Part shown: piece after piece, positions 26,912-36,300 of the stretch
How positions within the stretch are numbered: the stretch's first letter is position 1
Layout: each line of letters begins with the position of its first letter
Assembly: GCF_021412625.1 (NCBI RefSeq)
Contig: NZ_JAKCFI010000005.1
Span: 310,001 to 374,000 of the forward strand
Origin: Myxococcus stipitatus
GTDB lineage: Bacteria; Myxococcota; Myxococcia; Myxococcales; Myxococcaceae
Direction: 5' to 3'
Length of the DNA stretch: 64,000 nucleotides
The notes under the pieces: model-generated
Told to the model about the DNA's origin: nothing
Database searches by the model: none
What the model saw: the letters and a program-made list of their open reading frames with translations, nothing else
Translations under genes and position numbers: made by a program

Positions 26912-27685
26912 CTACACGGCGCTGGGGGCGCCCTGGGCGGGCTCGTCGCCCCGGGTGAACGGCAGGAGCGACGCGCGCAGCGAGAGGATCTGCTCGCGCG
27001 CCAGCGTCTTGAGCTTCTCCACGTCGTCGAGCGTCATGCCCTTGGTGGAGATGGGTGTGCCCACCGTCACCAGCCCGCGCGAGGTGGCGAAGCGCCACGA
27101 GTGCTTCGGGAGCGCCTTGCGCGTGCCGCTCACGGCCAGGGGCAGCACGTCCGCCTGGGTCTCGATGGCGAGCCGGAACGCGCCGTCCTTGAAGGGCAGC
27201 AGCTCGTCCGTCTTGGAGCGGGTGCCCTCCGGGAAGATCATCACCGGCATCCCCTTGGCCAGCCACTGCTTGCACCGCGCCATGGCGCCCGTGGCGGACT
27301 CCTTGTCGCCGCGGTGCACCGGGATGTCCCCGGCGATCGACATCATCCACCCGACCACGGGGACCTTGAAGAGGCTGGCCTTGCCCAGCCACTTCATCTC
27401 CCACGGCAGGTGCGAGACGAGGAACGGGTCCGCGTTGGACTCGTGGTTGCTCACCACGACGGTGTTGGGCGCGACGACGCGAGGCACCGCCCCGTGCACG
27501 CCGAAGCGCCAGTACGGCGTCAGCTTCGCGGCCGTCACGCCCACGAGCCGGAAGCAGCGGCCGACCACCTTGCGGTTGCGGTCGAACGGCAGCGTGAAGA
27601 TGGCCAGCGTGAGCTGCACGAAGAAGCCGGTGAGGGCCACCAGGCCAATCTCGATCCACGTCCAGATGGAGAGCAGTGCGTTCAT
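26912..27685 (-). CDS. plsC: 1-acylglycerol-3-phosphate O-acyltransferase (PlsC family)
   Basis: A 257-residue membrane-associated acyltransferase that would acylate lysophosphatidic acid to phosphatidic acid. It has an N-terminal membrane helix (about 10-30), the catalytic box NHESNAD with His81 and Asp86 (HX4D), the substrate box FPEGTRS at 151-157 and the later VLPLAVSGTRKALPK strand. All catalytic motifs are intact. It lies 18 bp downstream of the exonuclease III gene on the same strand, so the two may share a transcript. Confidence 0.92.
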   Translation of the reverse strand: MNALLSIWTWIEIGLVALTGFFVQLTLAIFTLPFDRNRKVVGRCFRLVGVTAAKLTPYWRFGVHGAVPRVVAPNTVVVSNHESNADPFLVSHLPWEMKWLGKASLFKVPVVGWMMSIAGDIPVHRGDKESATGAMARCKQWLAKGMPVMIFPEGTRSKTDELLPFKDGAFRLAIETQADVLPLAVSGTRKALPKHSWRFATSRGLVTVGTPISTKGMTLDDVEKLKTLAREQILSLRASLLPFTRGDEPAQGAPSAV

Positions 27686-27703
27686 GAGTCCTCGTGAGGT
27701 CCT

Positions 27704-28486
27704 TCAGACGACCGAGTTGTCCAGGTCCACGCTCACCGGACAGTGGTCGGAGCCCGTCACCTCCGGGTGGATGGCCGCGCGCTTCACGTAGGCCATCGCG
27801 CCCGGGGAGGCGAGCACGTAGTCGATACGCCAGCCGATGTTCTTCTCGCGCACGCCGAAGCGCTGGCTCCACCACGAGTAGTGGCCGCCGCCCTTCTGGA
27901 AATGCCGGAAGGTGTCCACCCAGCCCGCGCGCAGCCAGCGGTCCAGTTCCTCGCGCTCCTCCGGACGGAAACCGCTCGTCTCGCGGTTCTCGCGGGGCCG
28001 CGCCAGGTCGATGTCCTGGTGCGCCGTGTTGAAGTCCCCCACCACCAGCACGCGCTGGCCGTCGCGCAGGGGCTTCTCCAACGTGTCGAACAGGCGCCGG
28101 TAGAAGGCCAGCTTGAAGGGGATGCGGCTCAGGTCCCGGTCCTTCCCGTTGCCGTTGGGGAAGTAGACGTTGGCCACCGTGAGCTTGCCGAAGCGCGCCA
28201 GCTGCAGCCGGCCCTCGGCGTCCATCTCCTTCACGCCCAGCCGCGTCTCCACCGCGTCCGGCGCCTCGCGGGAGAACAGCCCCACCCCGCTATAACCAGG
28301 GCGCTCGGCGGACGAGAAATGCGTCTTCCAGCGAGACGGAGCCCGCACCTCGTCGGGGAGCTGCTCCTCGCGCGCCCGGACCTCCTGGACGGCGACGACC
28401 TGTGCCCGCGCGCTCGCCAGCCACGGCAGGAAGCCCTTGCCGTGCACCGAGCGCAACCCATTGACGTTCCACGAGACGACCTTCAC
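27704..28486 (-). CDS. xth: exodeoxyribonuclease III (AP endonuclease)
   Basis: A 260-residue Mg-dependent nuclease for base excision repair: AP-site incision and 3'-5' exonuclease on duplex DNA. The fold landmarks are MKVVSWNVNGLRS at the start, metal ligand Glu35 (QEVRARE), GDFNTAH with Asp151/Asn153, and SDHCPV with Asp247/His248. The length is normal for XthA. Upstream, the 88-bp gap to the lipoprotein gene contains a hairpin. Confidence 0.95.
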   Translation of the reverse strand: MKVVSWNVNGLRSVHGKGFLPWLASARAQVVAVQEVRAREEQLPDEVRAPSRWKTHFSSAERPGYSGVGLFSREAPDAVETRLGVKEMDAEGRLQLARFGKLTVANVYFPNGNGKDRDLSRIPFKLAFYRRLFDTLEKPLRDGQRVLVVGDFNTAHQDIDLARPRENRETSGFRPEEREELDRWLRAGWVDTFRHFQKGGGHYSWWSQRFGVREKNIGWRIDYVLASPGAMAYVKRAAIHPEVTGSDHCPVSVDLDNSVV

Positions 28487-28522
28487 GGGAACGCTTATGG
28501 CCCGCCCGGGCCGGGTTTTCCA

Positions 28523-28555
28523 GCCCCTACCGGTCTATCCACGGCCGGTAGGGGC
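28523..28555 (-). terminator. hairpin after the 1448-residue lipoprotein gene
   Basis: A perfect 11-bp inverted repeat (GCCCCTACCGG / CCGGTAGGGGC) with an 11-nt loop, 19 bp beyond the lipoprotein stop on the minus strand. No U tract follows in that direction, so it is a likely but not classical terminator. Confidence 0.5.
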
Positions 28556-28574
28556 CCACTTGCGCTCCGGGAGG

Positions 28575-31500
28575 CTACTCGGTGGCGCTCGTCGTGTTCT
28601 GCGGGCCGCGCTGCGTGCGGAGGATGAAGTCCGACGCGTTGTCGTCCGAGTCGTGCCCGTTGCCGCGCAGCGCGTCCACCCCGCCCTGCATGGTGGCGGA
28701 GGTGGAGGACGCGTTGGCCTTGCGCTCGAAGGAGCCCGCGGCCACCGGCAGGGGCGTGACAGAGGCGCCCTCGGCATCATCCGCCGACCCGTAGCCGACC
28801 CGGTCCACGGTGCTCGGGTCGCCCGGGTTCTCGCTCAGGCCCGGAGGCCCGATGCGCAGGTGGCCCCCCCCCGTCGCCGAGGCAGACAGCGCGAACGCGG
28901 TGGTGGGCCACGTCGCGTCCGCGGCGACGCCGGCAGCCTGGTACTTCGAGCTGGCCACCAGGTAGTAGCCCCGAGGCTGGATGGTCGCGCCGGCCGGCAG
29001 CGTGTAGGACCGGTACGCCGGGCCCGTCGAGCTCTTGTACTGCAGCTGCCAGCCCGCCAGGTTCACCGGGGACGAGGTGGGGTTGAACAGCTCCACGAAC
29101 TCGTCGTCGGCTCCGCCCGGGCCCTGCGGCGCGAACTCGCTGATGACGACGTGGTTGGCGCCGGTGAGCGCCTCCACGCGCAGCTTCGCCACCACCGTCT
29201 GACCATTCAGCGTGGCGACCAGCTCGCCCTCGCCGCTGACGTTCGCCGCGGTGAAGTCGAACTTGGCCGTCAGCGCGTCGGCCGCCACCACCACCGGCGT
29301 CGCCACCGTGCCCAGGTTGGCGGGCACCACGGTCAGCTCCACCGGGGTGTCCGTCGCCGGAGGCACGTCCATGGTCAGCGTGAAGGTGTGCGTGCCCCCG
29401 CCGCGGACGGCCGCGGACTCGGGCGACAGCATGGCCAGCGACGTGGGCGCGTCGACGGCCAGCACCAGCACCGTCGCCTCGCGGGTGGCGTCACCCAGGG
29501 TGGCCGTCAGCAGCGCCTTGCTCACGCCCGGATCCCTCGACTGGTCCGCGCTCACGATCACGGAGGCGGCCCGCTCGCCCGCGGGGATGACGACCTGGCC
29601 ACCCGGCACGGAGACGGCCGGGGAGGACGACGACACCGTCACGACCGTGTCCTGGGGCGCCGGGCCGCTGAGCGTCACCGTGAGCCGCTCGGGGAAGGTC
29701 GGGCCGGTGAAGCCCGAGCGCACATAGAGCCCCGTGGGCCCCAGCCCCGCGAGCACCGCCTCCGGCCCCGCCACGACGAAGTCCTCCGCGGAGCGCGGCT
29801 CGATCTTCGAGTGGTCGTTGCGCAGCTCGAGCACGCCGGTGATGGCGGTGAACCGGTCCCCCAACGCCGGCAGCGGGAAGGTGGTCAGGTAGTCGTTGAT
29901 GCGCAGCACGCCGTTGACCTCGAACTCGCCGGTGGGCGCCCTGTCGCCCCCACCCGGAGGCGGCGCGATGCTCGTGACCTGCACCTGCGTCACGCGCACC
30001 AGCACGCCCTCCAGCGGCGTCGCGCGGCCGCCACCGGTGGCCACCTCGGCCGGCGTCACCTGCTGCGGCGGAGGCACCGTGCTGCCCTGGCTGGCGATCG
30101 TGATGACCGGGTTGGCCAGCTGCAGCTGCCCAAAGTAGTTCGACACCAGCGCGGTGACGTTCACGCGGGTGCCCGGCACCACCTCGCTCGGAGGCGCCAC
30201 GCGCGTGAAGACGAAGACGCCCGAGTAGTCAGGGCCGCGATAGCCCTGGTCCAGCGGGTTCACCTGCACGAAGAAGCCGGTGCCGCCCACGCCCGTGACG
30301 GTGACGTTGTTCAGCGAGACGTTCAGACCCACCCACGGCGAGCCACCGCCCGGCCCCGGCTGCTTCACGTCGTAGATCGACAGCGGGCACGGCGCGTCGC
30401 CGGTGTTGGGGGCCGGGCAGAGGTCGCACGCGTCACCGCGGCCGTCGCCGTCCGAATCCGCCTGGTCCGGGTTGGCCACGGCGGGGCAGTTGTCCAGCGC
30501 GTTGATCACGCCGTCGTCGTCGGTGTCGTTGGGGTTGTGGCGCACGCACTGGGTGGAGTTGGCGAGCAGCGGGCACACGTCACAGGCGTCGCCCACGCCG
30601 TCACCATCCGTGTCGAGCTGCTGGCCCTGGTCGAGCGGACGCACCGGGTTGAAGACCGACGGGCAGTTGTCGACGGAGTCGGGGATGCCATCGCCGTCCA
30701 CGTCCAGCCCGGTCACGTCGCCGGTGTAGACCGTCGACCCCGACACGGAGGCCGGGAAGCTCGGGTTGGTGGACGTGCGCTGCGGCTCGCACACCGGCTC
30801 GTTGGACGGCGTGCCGCACGAGAACAGCGGGTAGGCGCTGGAGTTGCTCGAGCGCAGCGTCGCCAGGCTCACGCCCAGCTCGGACTGGAGGCAGACGGAG
30901 CGCTGCTCGCCGCAGACCTCGAGCGAGTCACAGCCCGTCGTGTTCAGCGCGGAGATGACGCTCGACTCGCCGAAGAGCGCCTTGCCGCCACGCATGGTGA
31001 GCACCACGTCCGCGGGCTGCGCGGTGATGACCGCGCGGTGGGGCGAGGTCAGCGGGCCGTCGAAGCGGAAGATGGCAACGTCCGCCAGCTTGCCCGGCAC
31101 CAGCGCGCCGATGCGCGTCGCCTGGAACGCCTGCGCCGCGTTGGCCGTCACCAGGGCCCACGTCTCCGCGTCGCTCAGCGAGTTGTTGAAGTAGAACGTG
31201 TCCAGGTCGTCCGCGCACTTGAGCTCGCGCAGGATGTTCATCGAGCCGGAGCGCAGCCAGTCGGTGCCCAGCGAGATGTTGACGCCCAGCGACTTGTAGA
31301 GCGGGACGGAGGCCGTGTCGCCATACAACGCGACGTTGGAGCGCGGCGACCAGACCAGGCTGGAGCCCTTGGACGCCATCAGCGCGATGTCCGTGGCCTT
31401 CAGGCCGATGCCGTGGATGATCGCCGTGCGCGAGCCGAGGATGTCCTCGCCACCCGCCTGCTGGCCGGACAGACACAGGAACTCGTTGCGCGCAGAGGCC

Positions 31501-32921
31501 TCGATGCCCTCGGAGATGTGCGGCAGGTACGCGGACGCGGCCGGAATCACATCGGGCGTGTCGATCCTCGAGTAGGCACTGCAGCCGCTCACGACCTCCA
31601 GGCCTCCACTGTCATTGAGCGGGAACGTCTCGTAGTTCGCGCCAGTGCCGGCCCCCAGGCCCTCCTGGTTGCTGCCGGTGGCCGACGTGTTCGGAGCATC
31701 CAGGTTGCGCAGCAGGCCCTTGGCGCCACCCGAGCCGGCGATGGAGGTCGTGCCCGCGATGAGCTGGCGCAGCTCCGCCCAGTTGATGGCGGTCGTGTTC
31801 GCGCCGCCGGCGGCGGTGATCTTCGTGTGGCCGTTGTTGCCCTCCCGCCAGTCGTGGCGGTGCTCGTAGCGCTCGTCCGCCTTCGTGGCGGGCGCCACAT
31901 ACGGCTCCTGCTGGAAGGTGATGTGGTCGTGCGAGTTGATGAGGCCCGGAGACACGACGCCCCGAGGACAGGTGACGCGCGTCGCCGTCGCCGCGCCCGC
32001 CGCCTGCGAGCAGTCGCAACCCACGCACTGGATGATGCCCGTGTCGTCCACCAGCATCTGACCGCCGCGGTAGACCTTGTCCGGCGCCAGGATGACACCC
32101 GTGAAGAGGCGGGCGGCGCTGCCCGACTCCACCGTGCATGTCCCCGTGGGAGGAGGAGGGAGGTTCGCCGCGGGGCACATCACATCCGTCCCTCCGGAGC
32201 CCGCATCGGGCGTCGTGCCGGAGTCCGGCGTGCCCGTCCCCGAATCAGGGACCTCGGAGCCACCATCCGGCTCACCCGTGCCGGAGTCGGGCGTGCCCGT
32301 ACCGGAGTCCGGCGTCGTGCCGGAGTCGGGCGTGCCCGTACCGGAGTCCGGCGTGCCCGTGCCGGAGTCAGGCGTCGTCCCGGAGTCAGGCTCGCCCATA
32401 CCGGAGTCCGGCGTGCCCGTGCCGGAGTCAGGCGTCGTCCCGGAATCGGGCTCGCCCGTACCGGAGTCCGGAGTACCCGTCCCCGAATCGGGAACCTCGG
32501 AGCCACCATCCGGCTCCACGGTGCCGGAGTCCGGCTCCACGGTGCCGGAATCGGGCTCCACCGTGCCAGAGTCCGGCTCGCCCGAGCCGGAATCAGGCTC
32601 GCCCGTGCCAGAGTCCGGCTCGCCCGTGCCAGAGTCCGGCTCGCCCGTGCCGGAATCAGGCTCGCCCGTGCCGGAATCAGGCTCGTTCGAGCCGCCGTCC
32701 CCGTCGCCGCCGTCGGGACGCCCACCATCGGGCTTCGGCGTCGTCTGGCAGGTGCTGCTACAGCCATCGCCGTCGGTGGTGTTGCCGTCGTCACAGCTTT
32801 CGCCGCGTTCGACGAATCCATTGCCACACACCGACGCGGGAGGATCATCGTCGCCACAGGCGGCGACGACCAGGAGAAGGGCCGCGAGCGGCGCCAACAG
32901 TTGGCGGAAGGACCAGGTCAT
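28575..32921 (-). CDS. giant multidomain lipoprotein: amidohydrolase, TSP3 calcium repeats, lamin-tail domain
   Basis: A 1448-residue lipoprotein (signal MTWSFRQLL ... VVAAC). In order: a DUF4215 Myxococcus cysteine-rich repeat ([16 protein letters not shown]); a spacer of about 25 PDSG-type units (residues about 75-245); an amidohydrolase/chlorohydrolase-like domain (about 265-680) with [10 protein letters not shown], a mid-domain His (AIIHGIG) and SLGTDW; thrombospondin type 3 calcium loops (about 733-840, DxDGDGxxD); an OB-like domain of the type found in secreted nucleases (about 850-950); Ig-like segments; and a C-terminal lamin-tail domain (about 1254-1400, SEFAPQG ... DEFVELFNP). The metal ligands of the amidohydrolase look present. 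It is probably tethered to the outer membrane and faces outward. The ATG at 32921 gives the best signal peptide. Confidence 0.92.
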   Translation of the reverse strand: MTWSFRQLLAPLAALLLVVAACGDDDPPASVCGNGFVERGESCDDGNTTDGDGCSSTCQTTPKPDGGRPDGGDGDGGSNEPDSGTGEPDSGTGEPDSGTGEPDSGTGEPDSGSGEPDSGTVEPDSGTVEPDSGTVEPDGGSEVPDSGTGTPDSGTGEPDSGTTPDSGTGTPDSGMGEPDSGTTPDSGTGTPDSGTGTPDSGTTPDSGTGTPDSGTGEPDGGSEVPDSGTGTPDSGTTPDAGSGGTDVMCPAANLPPPPTGTCTVESGSAARLFTGVILAPDKVYRGGQMLVDDTGIIQCVGCDCSQAAGAATATRVTCPRGVVSPGLINSHDHITFQQEPYVAPATKADERYEHRHDWREGNNGHTKITAAGGANTTAINWAELRQLIAGTTSIAGSGGAKGLLRNLDAPNTSATGSNQEGLGAGTGANYETFPLNDSGGLEVVSGCSAYSRIDTPDVIPAASAYLPHISEGIEASARNEFLCLSGQQAGGEDILGSRTAIIHGIGLKATDIALMASKGSSLVWSPRSNVALYGDTASVPLYKSLGVNISLGTDWLRSGSMNILRELKCADDLDTFYFNNSLSDAETWALVTANAAQAFQATRIGALVPGKLADVAIFRFDGPLTSPHRAVITAQPADVVLTMRGGKALFGESSVISALNTTGCDSLEVCGEQRSVCLQSELGVSLATLRSSNSSAYPLFSCGTPSNEPVCEPQRTSTNPSFPASVSGSTVYTGDVTGLDVDGDGIPDSVDNCPSVFNPVRPLDQGQQLDTDGDGVGDACDVCPLLANSTQCVRHNPNDTDDDGVINALDNCPAVANPDQADSDGDGRGDACDLCPAPNTGDAPCPLSIYDVKQPGPGGGSPWVGLNVSLNNVTVTGVGGTGFFVQVNPLDQGYRGPDYSGVFVFTRVAPPSEVVPGTRVNVTALVSNYFGQLQLANPVITIASQGSTVPPPQQVTPAEVATGGGRATPLEGVLVRVTQVQVTSIAPPPGGGDRAPTGEFEVNGVLRINDYLTTFPLPALGDRFTAITGVLELRNDHSKIEPRSAEDFVVAGPEAVLAGLGPTGLYVRSGFTGPTFPERLTVTLSGPAPQDTVVTVSSSSPAVSVPGGQVVIPAGERAASVIVSADQSRDPGVSKALLTATLGDATREATVLVLAVDAPTSLAMLSPESAAVRGGGTHTFTLTMDVPPATDTPVELTVVPANLGTVATPVVVAADALTAKFDFTAANVSGEGELVATLNGQTVVAKLRVEALTGANHVVISEFAPQGPGGADDEFVELFNPTSSPVNLAGWQLQYKSSTGPAYRSYTLPAGATIQPRGYYLVASSKYQAAGVAADATWPTTAFALSASATGGGHLRIGPPGLSENPGDPSTVDRVGYGSADDAEGASVTPLPVAAGSFERKANASSTSATMQGGVDALRGNGHDSDDNASDFILRTQRGPQNTTSATE
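32195..32700. repeat. 18-21 bp tandem repeats encoding PDSG units
   Basis: About 500 bp of near-identical 18- and 21-bp units within the lipoprotein gene. Coding-strand codons give [21 protein letters not shown] and VEPDSGT. Groups of identical units point to expansion by slippage or unequal exchange. The opposite strand reads as a similarly repetitive but meaningless PVPESG frame. Confidence 0.85.
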
Positions 32922-33080
32922 GAGCGTGGGAACTCCAGGGGGGACGGACGTACGCTCTCCTGGCATCCCACAGGTGTCGGCCTTCTAGCAATCCACAACA
33001 TTCCAGCGTCACCGTAGCAAAACGCAACGTCATGGGTGTTTTCCACCCCATGGAAAATCCTTTGAGCACAGCGCTTACAT

Positions 33081-33240
33081 AGACAGCCCGGTACACCTGT
33101 CTGACGGGATTCTTTGAAACCTCTCAGACAACCCCGCATCGCTCGACGGAAGCGTCGGGACTCCGCGTGGTTACGCGGAGTGTTTACTTCCCTCCAGACA
33201 CGCCGATAGTGAGACACATGAGACACGGTCAGCATGTCTG
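33081..33240. promoter_or_regulatory. cluster of AGACA/TGTCT half-sites between divergent giant genes
   Basis: The 411-bp gap (32922-33332) has clearly lower GC than its surroundings and must hold both divergent promoters. It contains AGACAG (33081), CTGTCT (33097), CAGACA (33125), CAGACA (33195), GAGACA (33211), AGACAC (33221) and TGTCTG (33235). Two pairs form inverted repeats: AGACAG-N10-CTGTCT, and TGTCTGA (33098) with TCAGACA (33124). A separate hairpin CTCCGCGT-GGTT-ACGCGGAG lies at 33161-33180. This looks like a multi-site operator region; the regulator is unknown. Confidence 0.5.
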
Positions 33241-33332
33241 TGTTTCATGAGAAGTCTCTTAGAAACGCGCCGTCACAACGAGCGCAGATTAATCATGTTT
33301 TAACCCGAAAACTGGGTGATGCAGGGGGACGT

Positions 33333-36300
33333 GTGTCTTCAGCCGAGAATCGACATCCCGGGGATGGCCCATGGCCATCCGCCGTGAGCCACTCCCTCCC
33401 CAGCTGGGGGCGGGTCATGGCCGCGGTGGCGCTGGCCTCTCACCTCGCCTGTCAGCGCGAGGGCGCGAGCGGAACATCCTCCTCGTCGGACCGCCAACCG
33501 CTGGCGGCGGCGCAGGACAAGGAGGTGAAATCCGCGCCCGAAGCGAACGCCGCGCCGTCGTGCGCGCGGACGATCACCGCCGAGGTGGTCGCGTTGGATC
33601 AGGTCTACACATACAACCGCCTGGGGTCGTTCAACCCGTCAGGCATGGTCTACGCCCTGATGGAGGACGTGGAGGCCATCGACGCGAGCAAGGGCCCGGG
33701 GCCCGGCAACGTGCGCCTCAAGACGAACAAGCGCCCTCGCCCGCTCACGCTGCGCGCCAACGTGGGGGACTGCCTCTCCGTCAAGTTCACCAACTGGCTG
33801 GCGCCCACCCGCTCCGCCATCCCCAGCGCGGATCAGTCGCAGCCCGGCCCGAGCAAGGCCGGCGGCTCGCCCACCATCAGCATCCTGCGCAAGCTGCTGC
33901 CGCTCTGGGTGATGACGCCCACGTATGACCGCGTGTTGTCGCTCGTCAAGGGTGACGCGGTGGGGGGCCAGTGGTTCGAGCTGGGGCAGGACGAGAAGGC
34001 CGCCGAGGACCACCGCGACAACTCCCCCGCCACGCGCCACGCCTCCCTCCACATCCAGGGCCTCCAGTACCTGCGCGACATCCGCTCCGACGGCGCCAAC
34101 GTGGGCCAGAACCCCAGCAGCCTGGTCCCCTCCGGCGGGAGCATCGACTACCTCTGGTACGCGGACCACGAGGGCGTGTTCTTCTTCTACAGCATGGGCG
34201 CGTCGTTCGGCGGCGAGGGCGACGGCGGCTCCACCGCGCAGGGCCTGTTCGGCGCGGTCAACGTCGAGCCCGCGGGCAGCACCTGGTACCGCTCCAAGGT
34301 GAGCGAGGCCGTGCTCAAGGCCGTCACCACCGGCAACAACCCGGATGGCACGCCCATCATCGACTATTCCAAGAAGGACGCCTCGGGCCGGCCCTACCTG
34401 GCCATCCTCGATGGGAGCAACCAGATCCGCCACGGCGACCTGGAGGCCATCATCACCGGCTACAAGAGCACGGTGGTGGGCACCAGCACGTCCATCGACC
34501 AGGGCCACTTCCGCGAGCTCACCGCCATCTACCACGACGAGATCAAGGCCGTTCAGGCCTTCGACGAGCTCGAGTGGAATCCCACCCTGCACAGCGTGCG
34601 TGACGGCTTCGGCGTCAACTACGGCGTGGCGGGCCTGGGCGCGGAGCTGATCGCCAACCGCGCCAAGATCGGCCCCACCAAGGACTGCGTCACCTGCGAG
34701 TACGAGGAGTTCTTCCTCGAGTCGTGGGCCAACGGCGACCCCGCGATGAACGTGGAGAAGGACGCCAGCGGCAAGGCCGTGGCGGCCCTCTACCCGGACG
34801 ATCCGACCAACGTCCACCACAGCTACCTGGGCGACCCGGTGCGCATCCGCAACATCCACGCGGGCCCCGCGGAGACCCACGTCTTCCACCTCCACGCCCA
34901 CCAGTGGAAGTACTCCCCGAGCGTCGAGAACTCCAACTACCTCGACTCGCAGACGGTCAGCCCCGGCTCGGCCTTCACCTACGACATCAACTACGGCGGC
35001 TCCGGCAACCGCAACTTCACCGCGGGCGACTCCATCCACCATTGCCACCTGTACCCGCACTTCGCCCAGGGCATGTGGGCGCTGTGGCGCGTGCACGACG
35101 TCTTCGAGGCCGGAACCAAGGACCGCCGCCTGCCGGACGCGGAGATCTCCGGCGGCACGCCCAACCCCGCCGTCATCCCCATCCCCAACCGGGCCATGCC
35201 GCCCATGCCCACGTACGCGGCCACCACCGTGAGCACGCCCTCGGGCCCCATGACGCGGCCAGCGTTCCCCGGCTTCCCCTTCTACATCCCGGGCATGGCC
35301 GGACGCCGCACGCCCCAGCCTCCGCTCGACCTGGAATACGACGGCGGCCTGCCGCGCCACATCGTGACCAACGCGGTGGGGCCCGTGGCCTACGGCAACT
35401 CCGGCCGGTTCGACGTGGACCCCACGGCGCTCAACATCAAGCTGCTGCCGCACGACGGCACGCCCACGGAGAAGGCCGCCATGGCCTTCCACGCGGGAGA
35501 GTTCCCCAGCGCCGCCGGCGCCACCGCGCCCACCGTCCTGCCGCTCCACAACGACCCCACCTACGCAGAGACGGCGAAGTACTACCCGGGCTACACCGCC
35601 CTGGGCGGCACGGGGAGGTTCCTCGTCAACGGCCGCAAGCCCGTGGCCGGCGCGCCCTTCGCGGACCCGTGCCCGGAGCGCACGACGAAACGCAACTACC
35701 GCGCCACCTACGTGCAGATCGCCATGCAGCGCGTGAACCGCGCCGGCTGGCACGACCCGCAGGCGCGGTTGATGGTGCTCAACGAGGACCTGGCCAACAC
35801 GCAGGACGGCAAGCGCCCCCCGGAGCCCTTCTTCTTCCGCGCCGAGTCCGGCGAGTGCATCAACTTCTACGCCACCAACATCATCCCCGCCCACCTGGAG
35901 CCGGATGACTTCCAGATCTACACGCCCACGGACGTCATCGGGCAGCACATCCACCTGGTGAAGTTCGACGTGACGGCGTCCGACGGCGCCGGCAACGGCT
36001 GGAACTACGAGGACGGCACGCTGTCCTCCGACACGGTCGCCCACCGCATCCACCTGGCCAACGCGGCGGGTGGCGCCTTCGCCGCGGATGGCAACGTGGG
36101 CGAGACGGGCCCGCGCGTGTACCTCACCGCCCCGACCGTGCACCCCCGAATTCCCCGCGCGCCGGGCACCGCGCAGACGACCGTGCAGCGCTGGTGGGCG
36201 GATCCCCTCCTGCCTTCCGGCAACTCGCACACGCTGGAGACGGTGTTCACCCACGACCACTTCGGCCCGTCGTCGCACCAGCAGCACGGCTTCTACGGCG

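Noticed and set aside
32195..32700. Possible CRISPR array
   Set aside because: Units of 18-21 bp abut without unique spacers and are in frame inside a coding gene.
32077..32988. Plus-strand frame with PVPESG repeats
   Set aside because: It reads the complement of the PDSG repeat tract; the repetition is inherited from the real gene on the minus strand.
28437..33017. A 1526-codon plus-strand frame opposite the giant lipoprotein gene
   Set aside because: It is an antisense shadow. Its product is rich in Arg, His and Gly with no recognisable domain, while the minus strand encodes recognisable domains throughout.
33234..33332. ATG at 33234 as the start of the multicopper oxidase
   Set aside because: The added codons lie in low-GC DNA full of operator-like repeats and give no signal sequence; the GTG at 33333 has a ribosome site.
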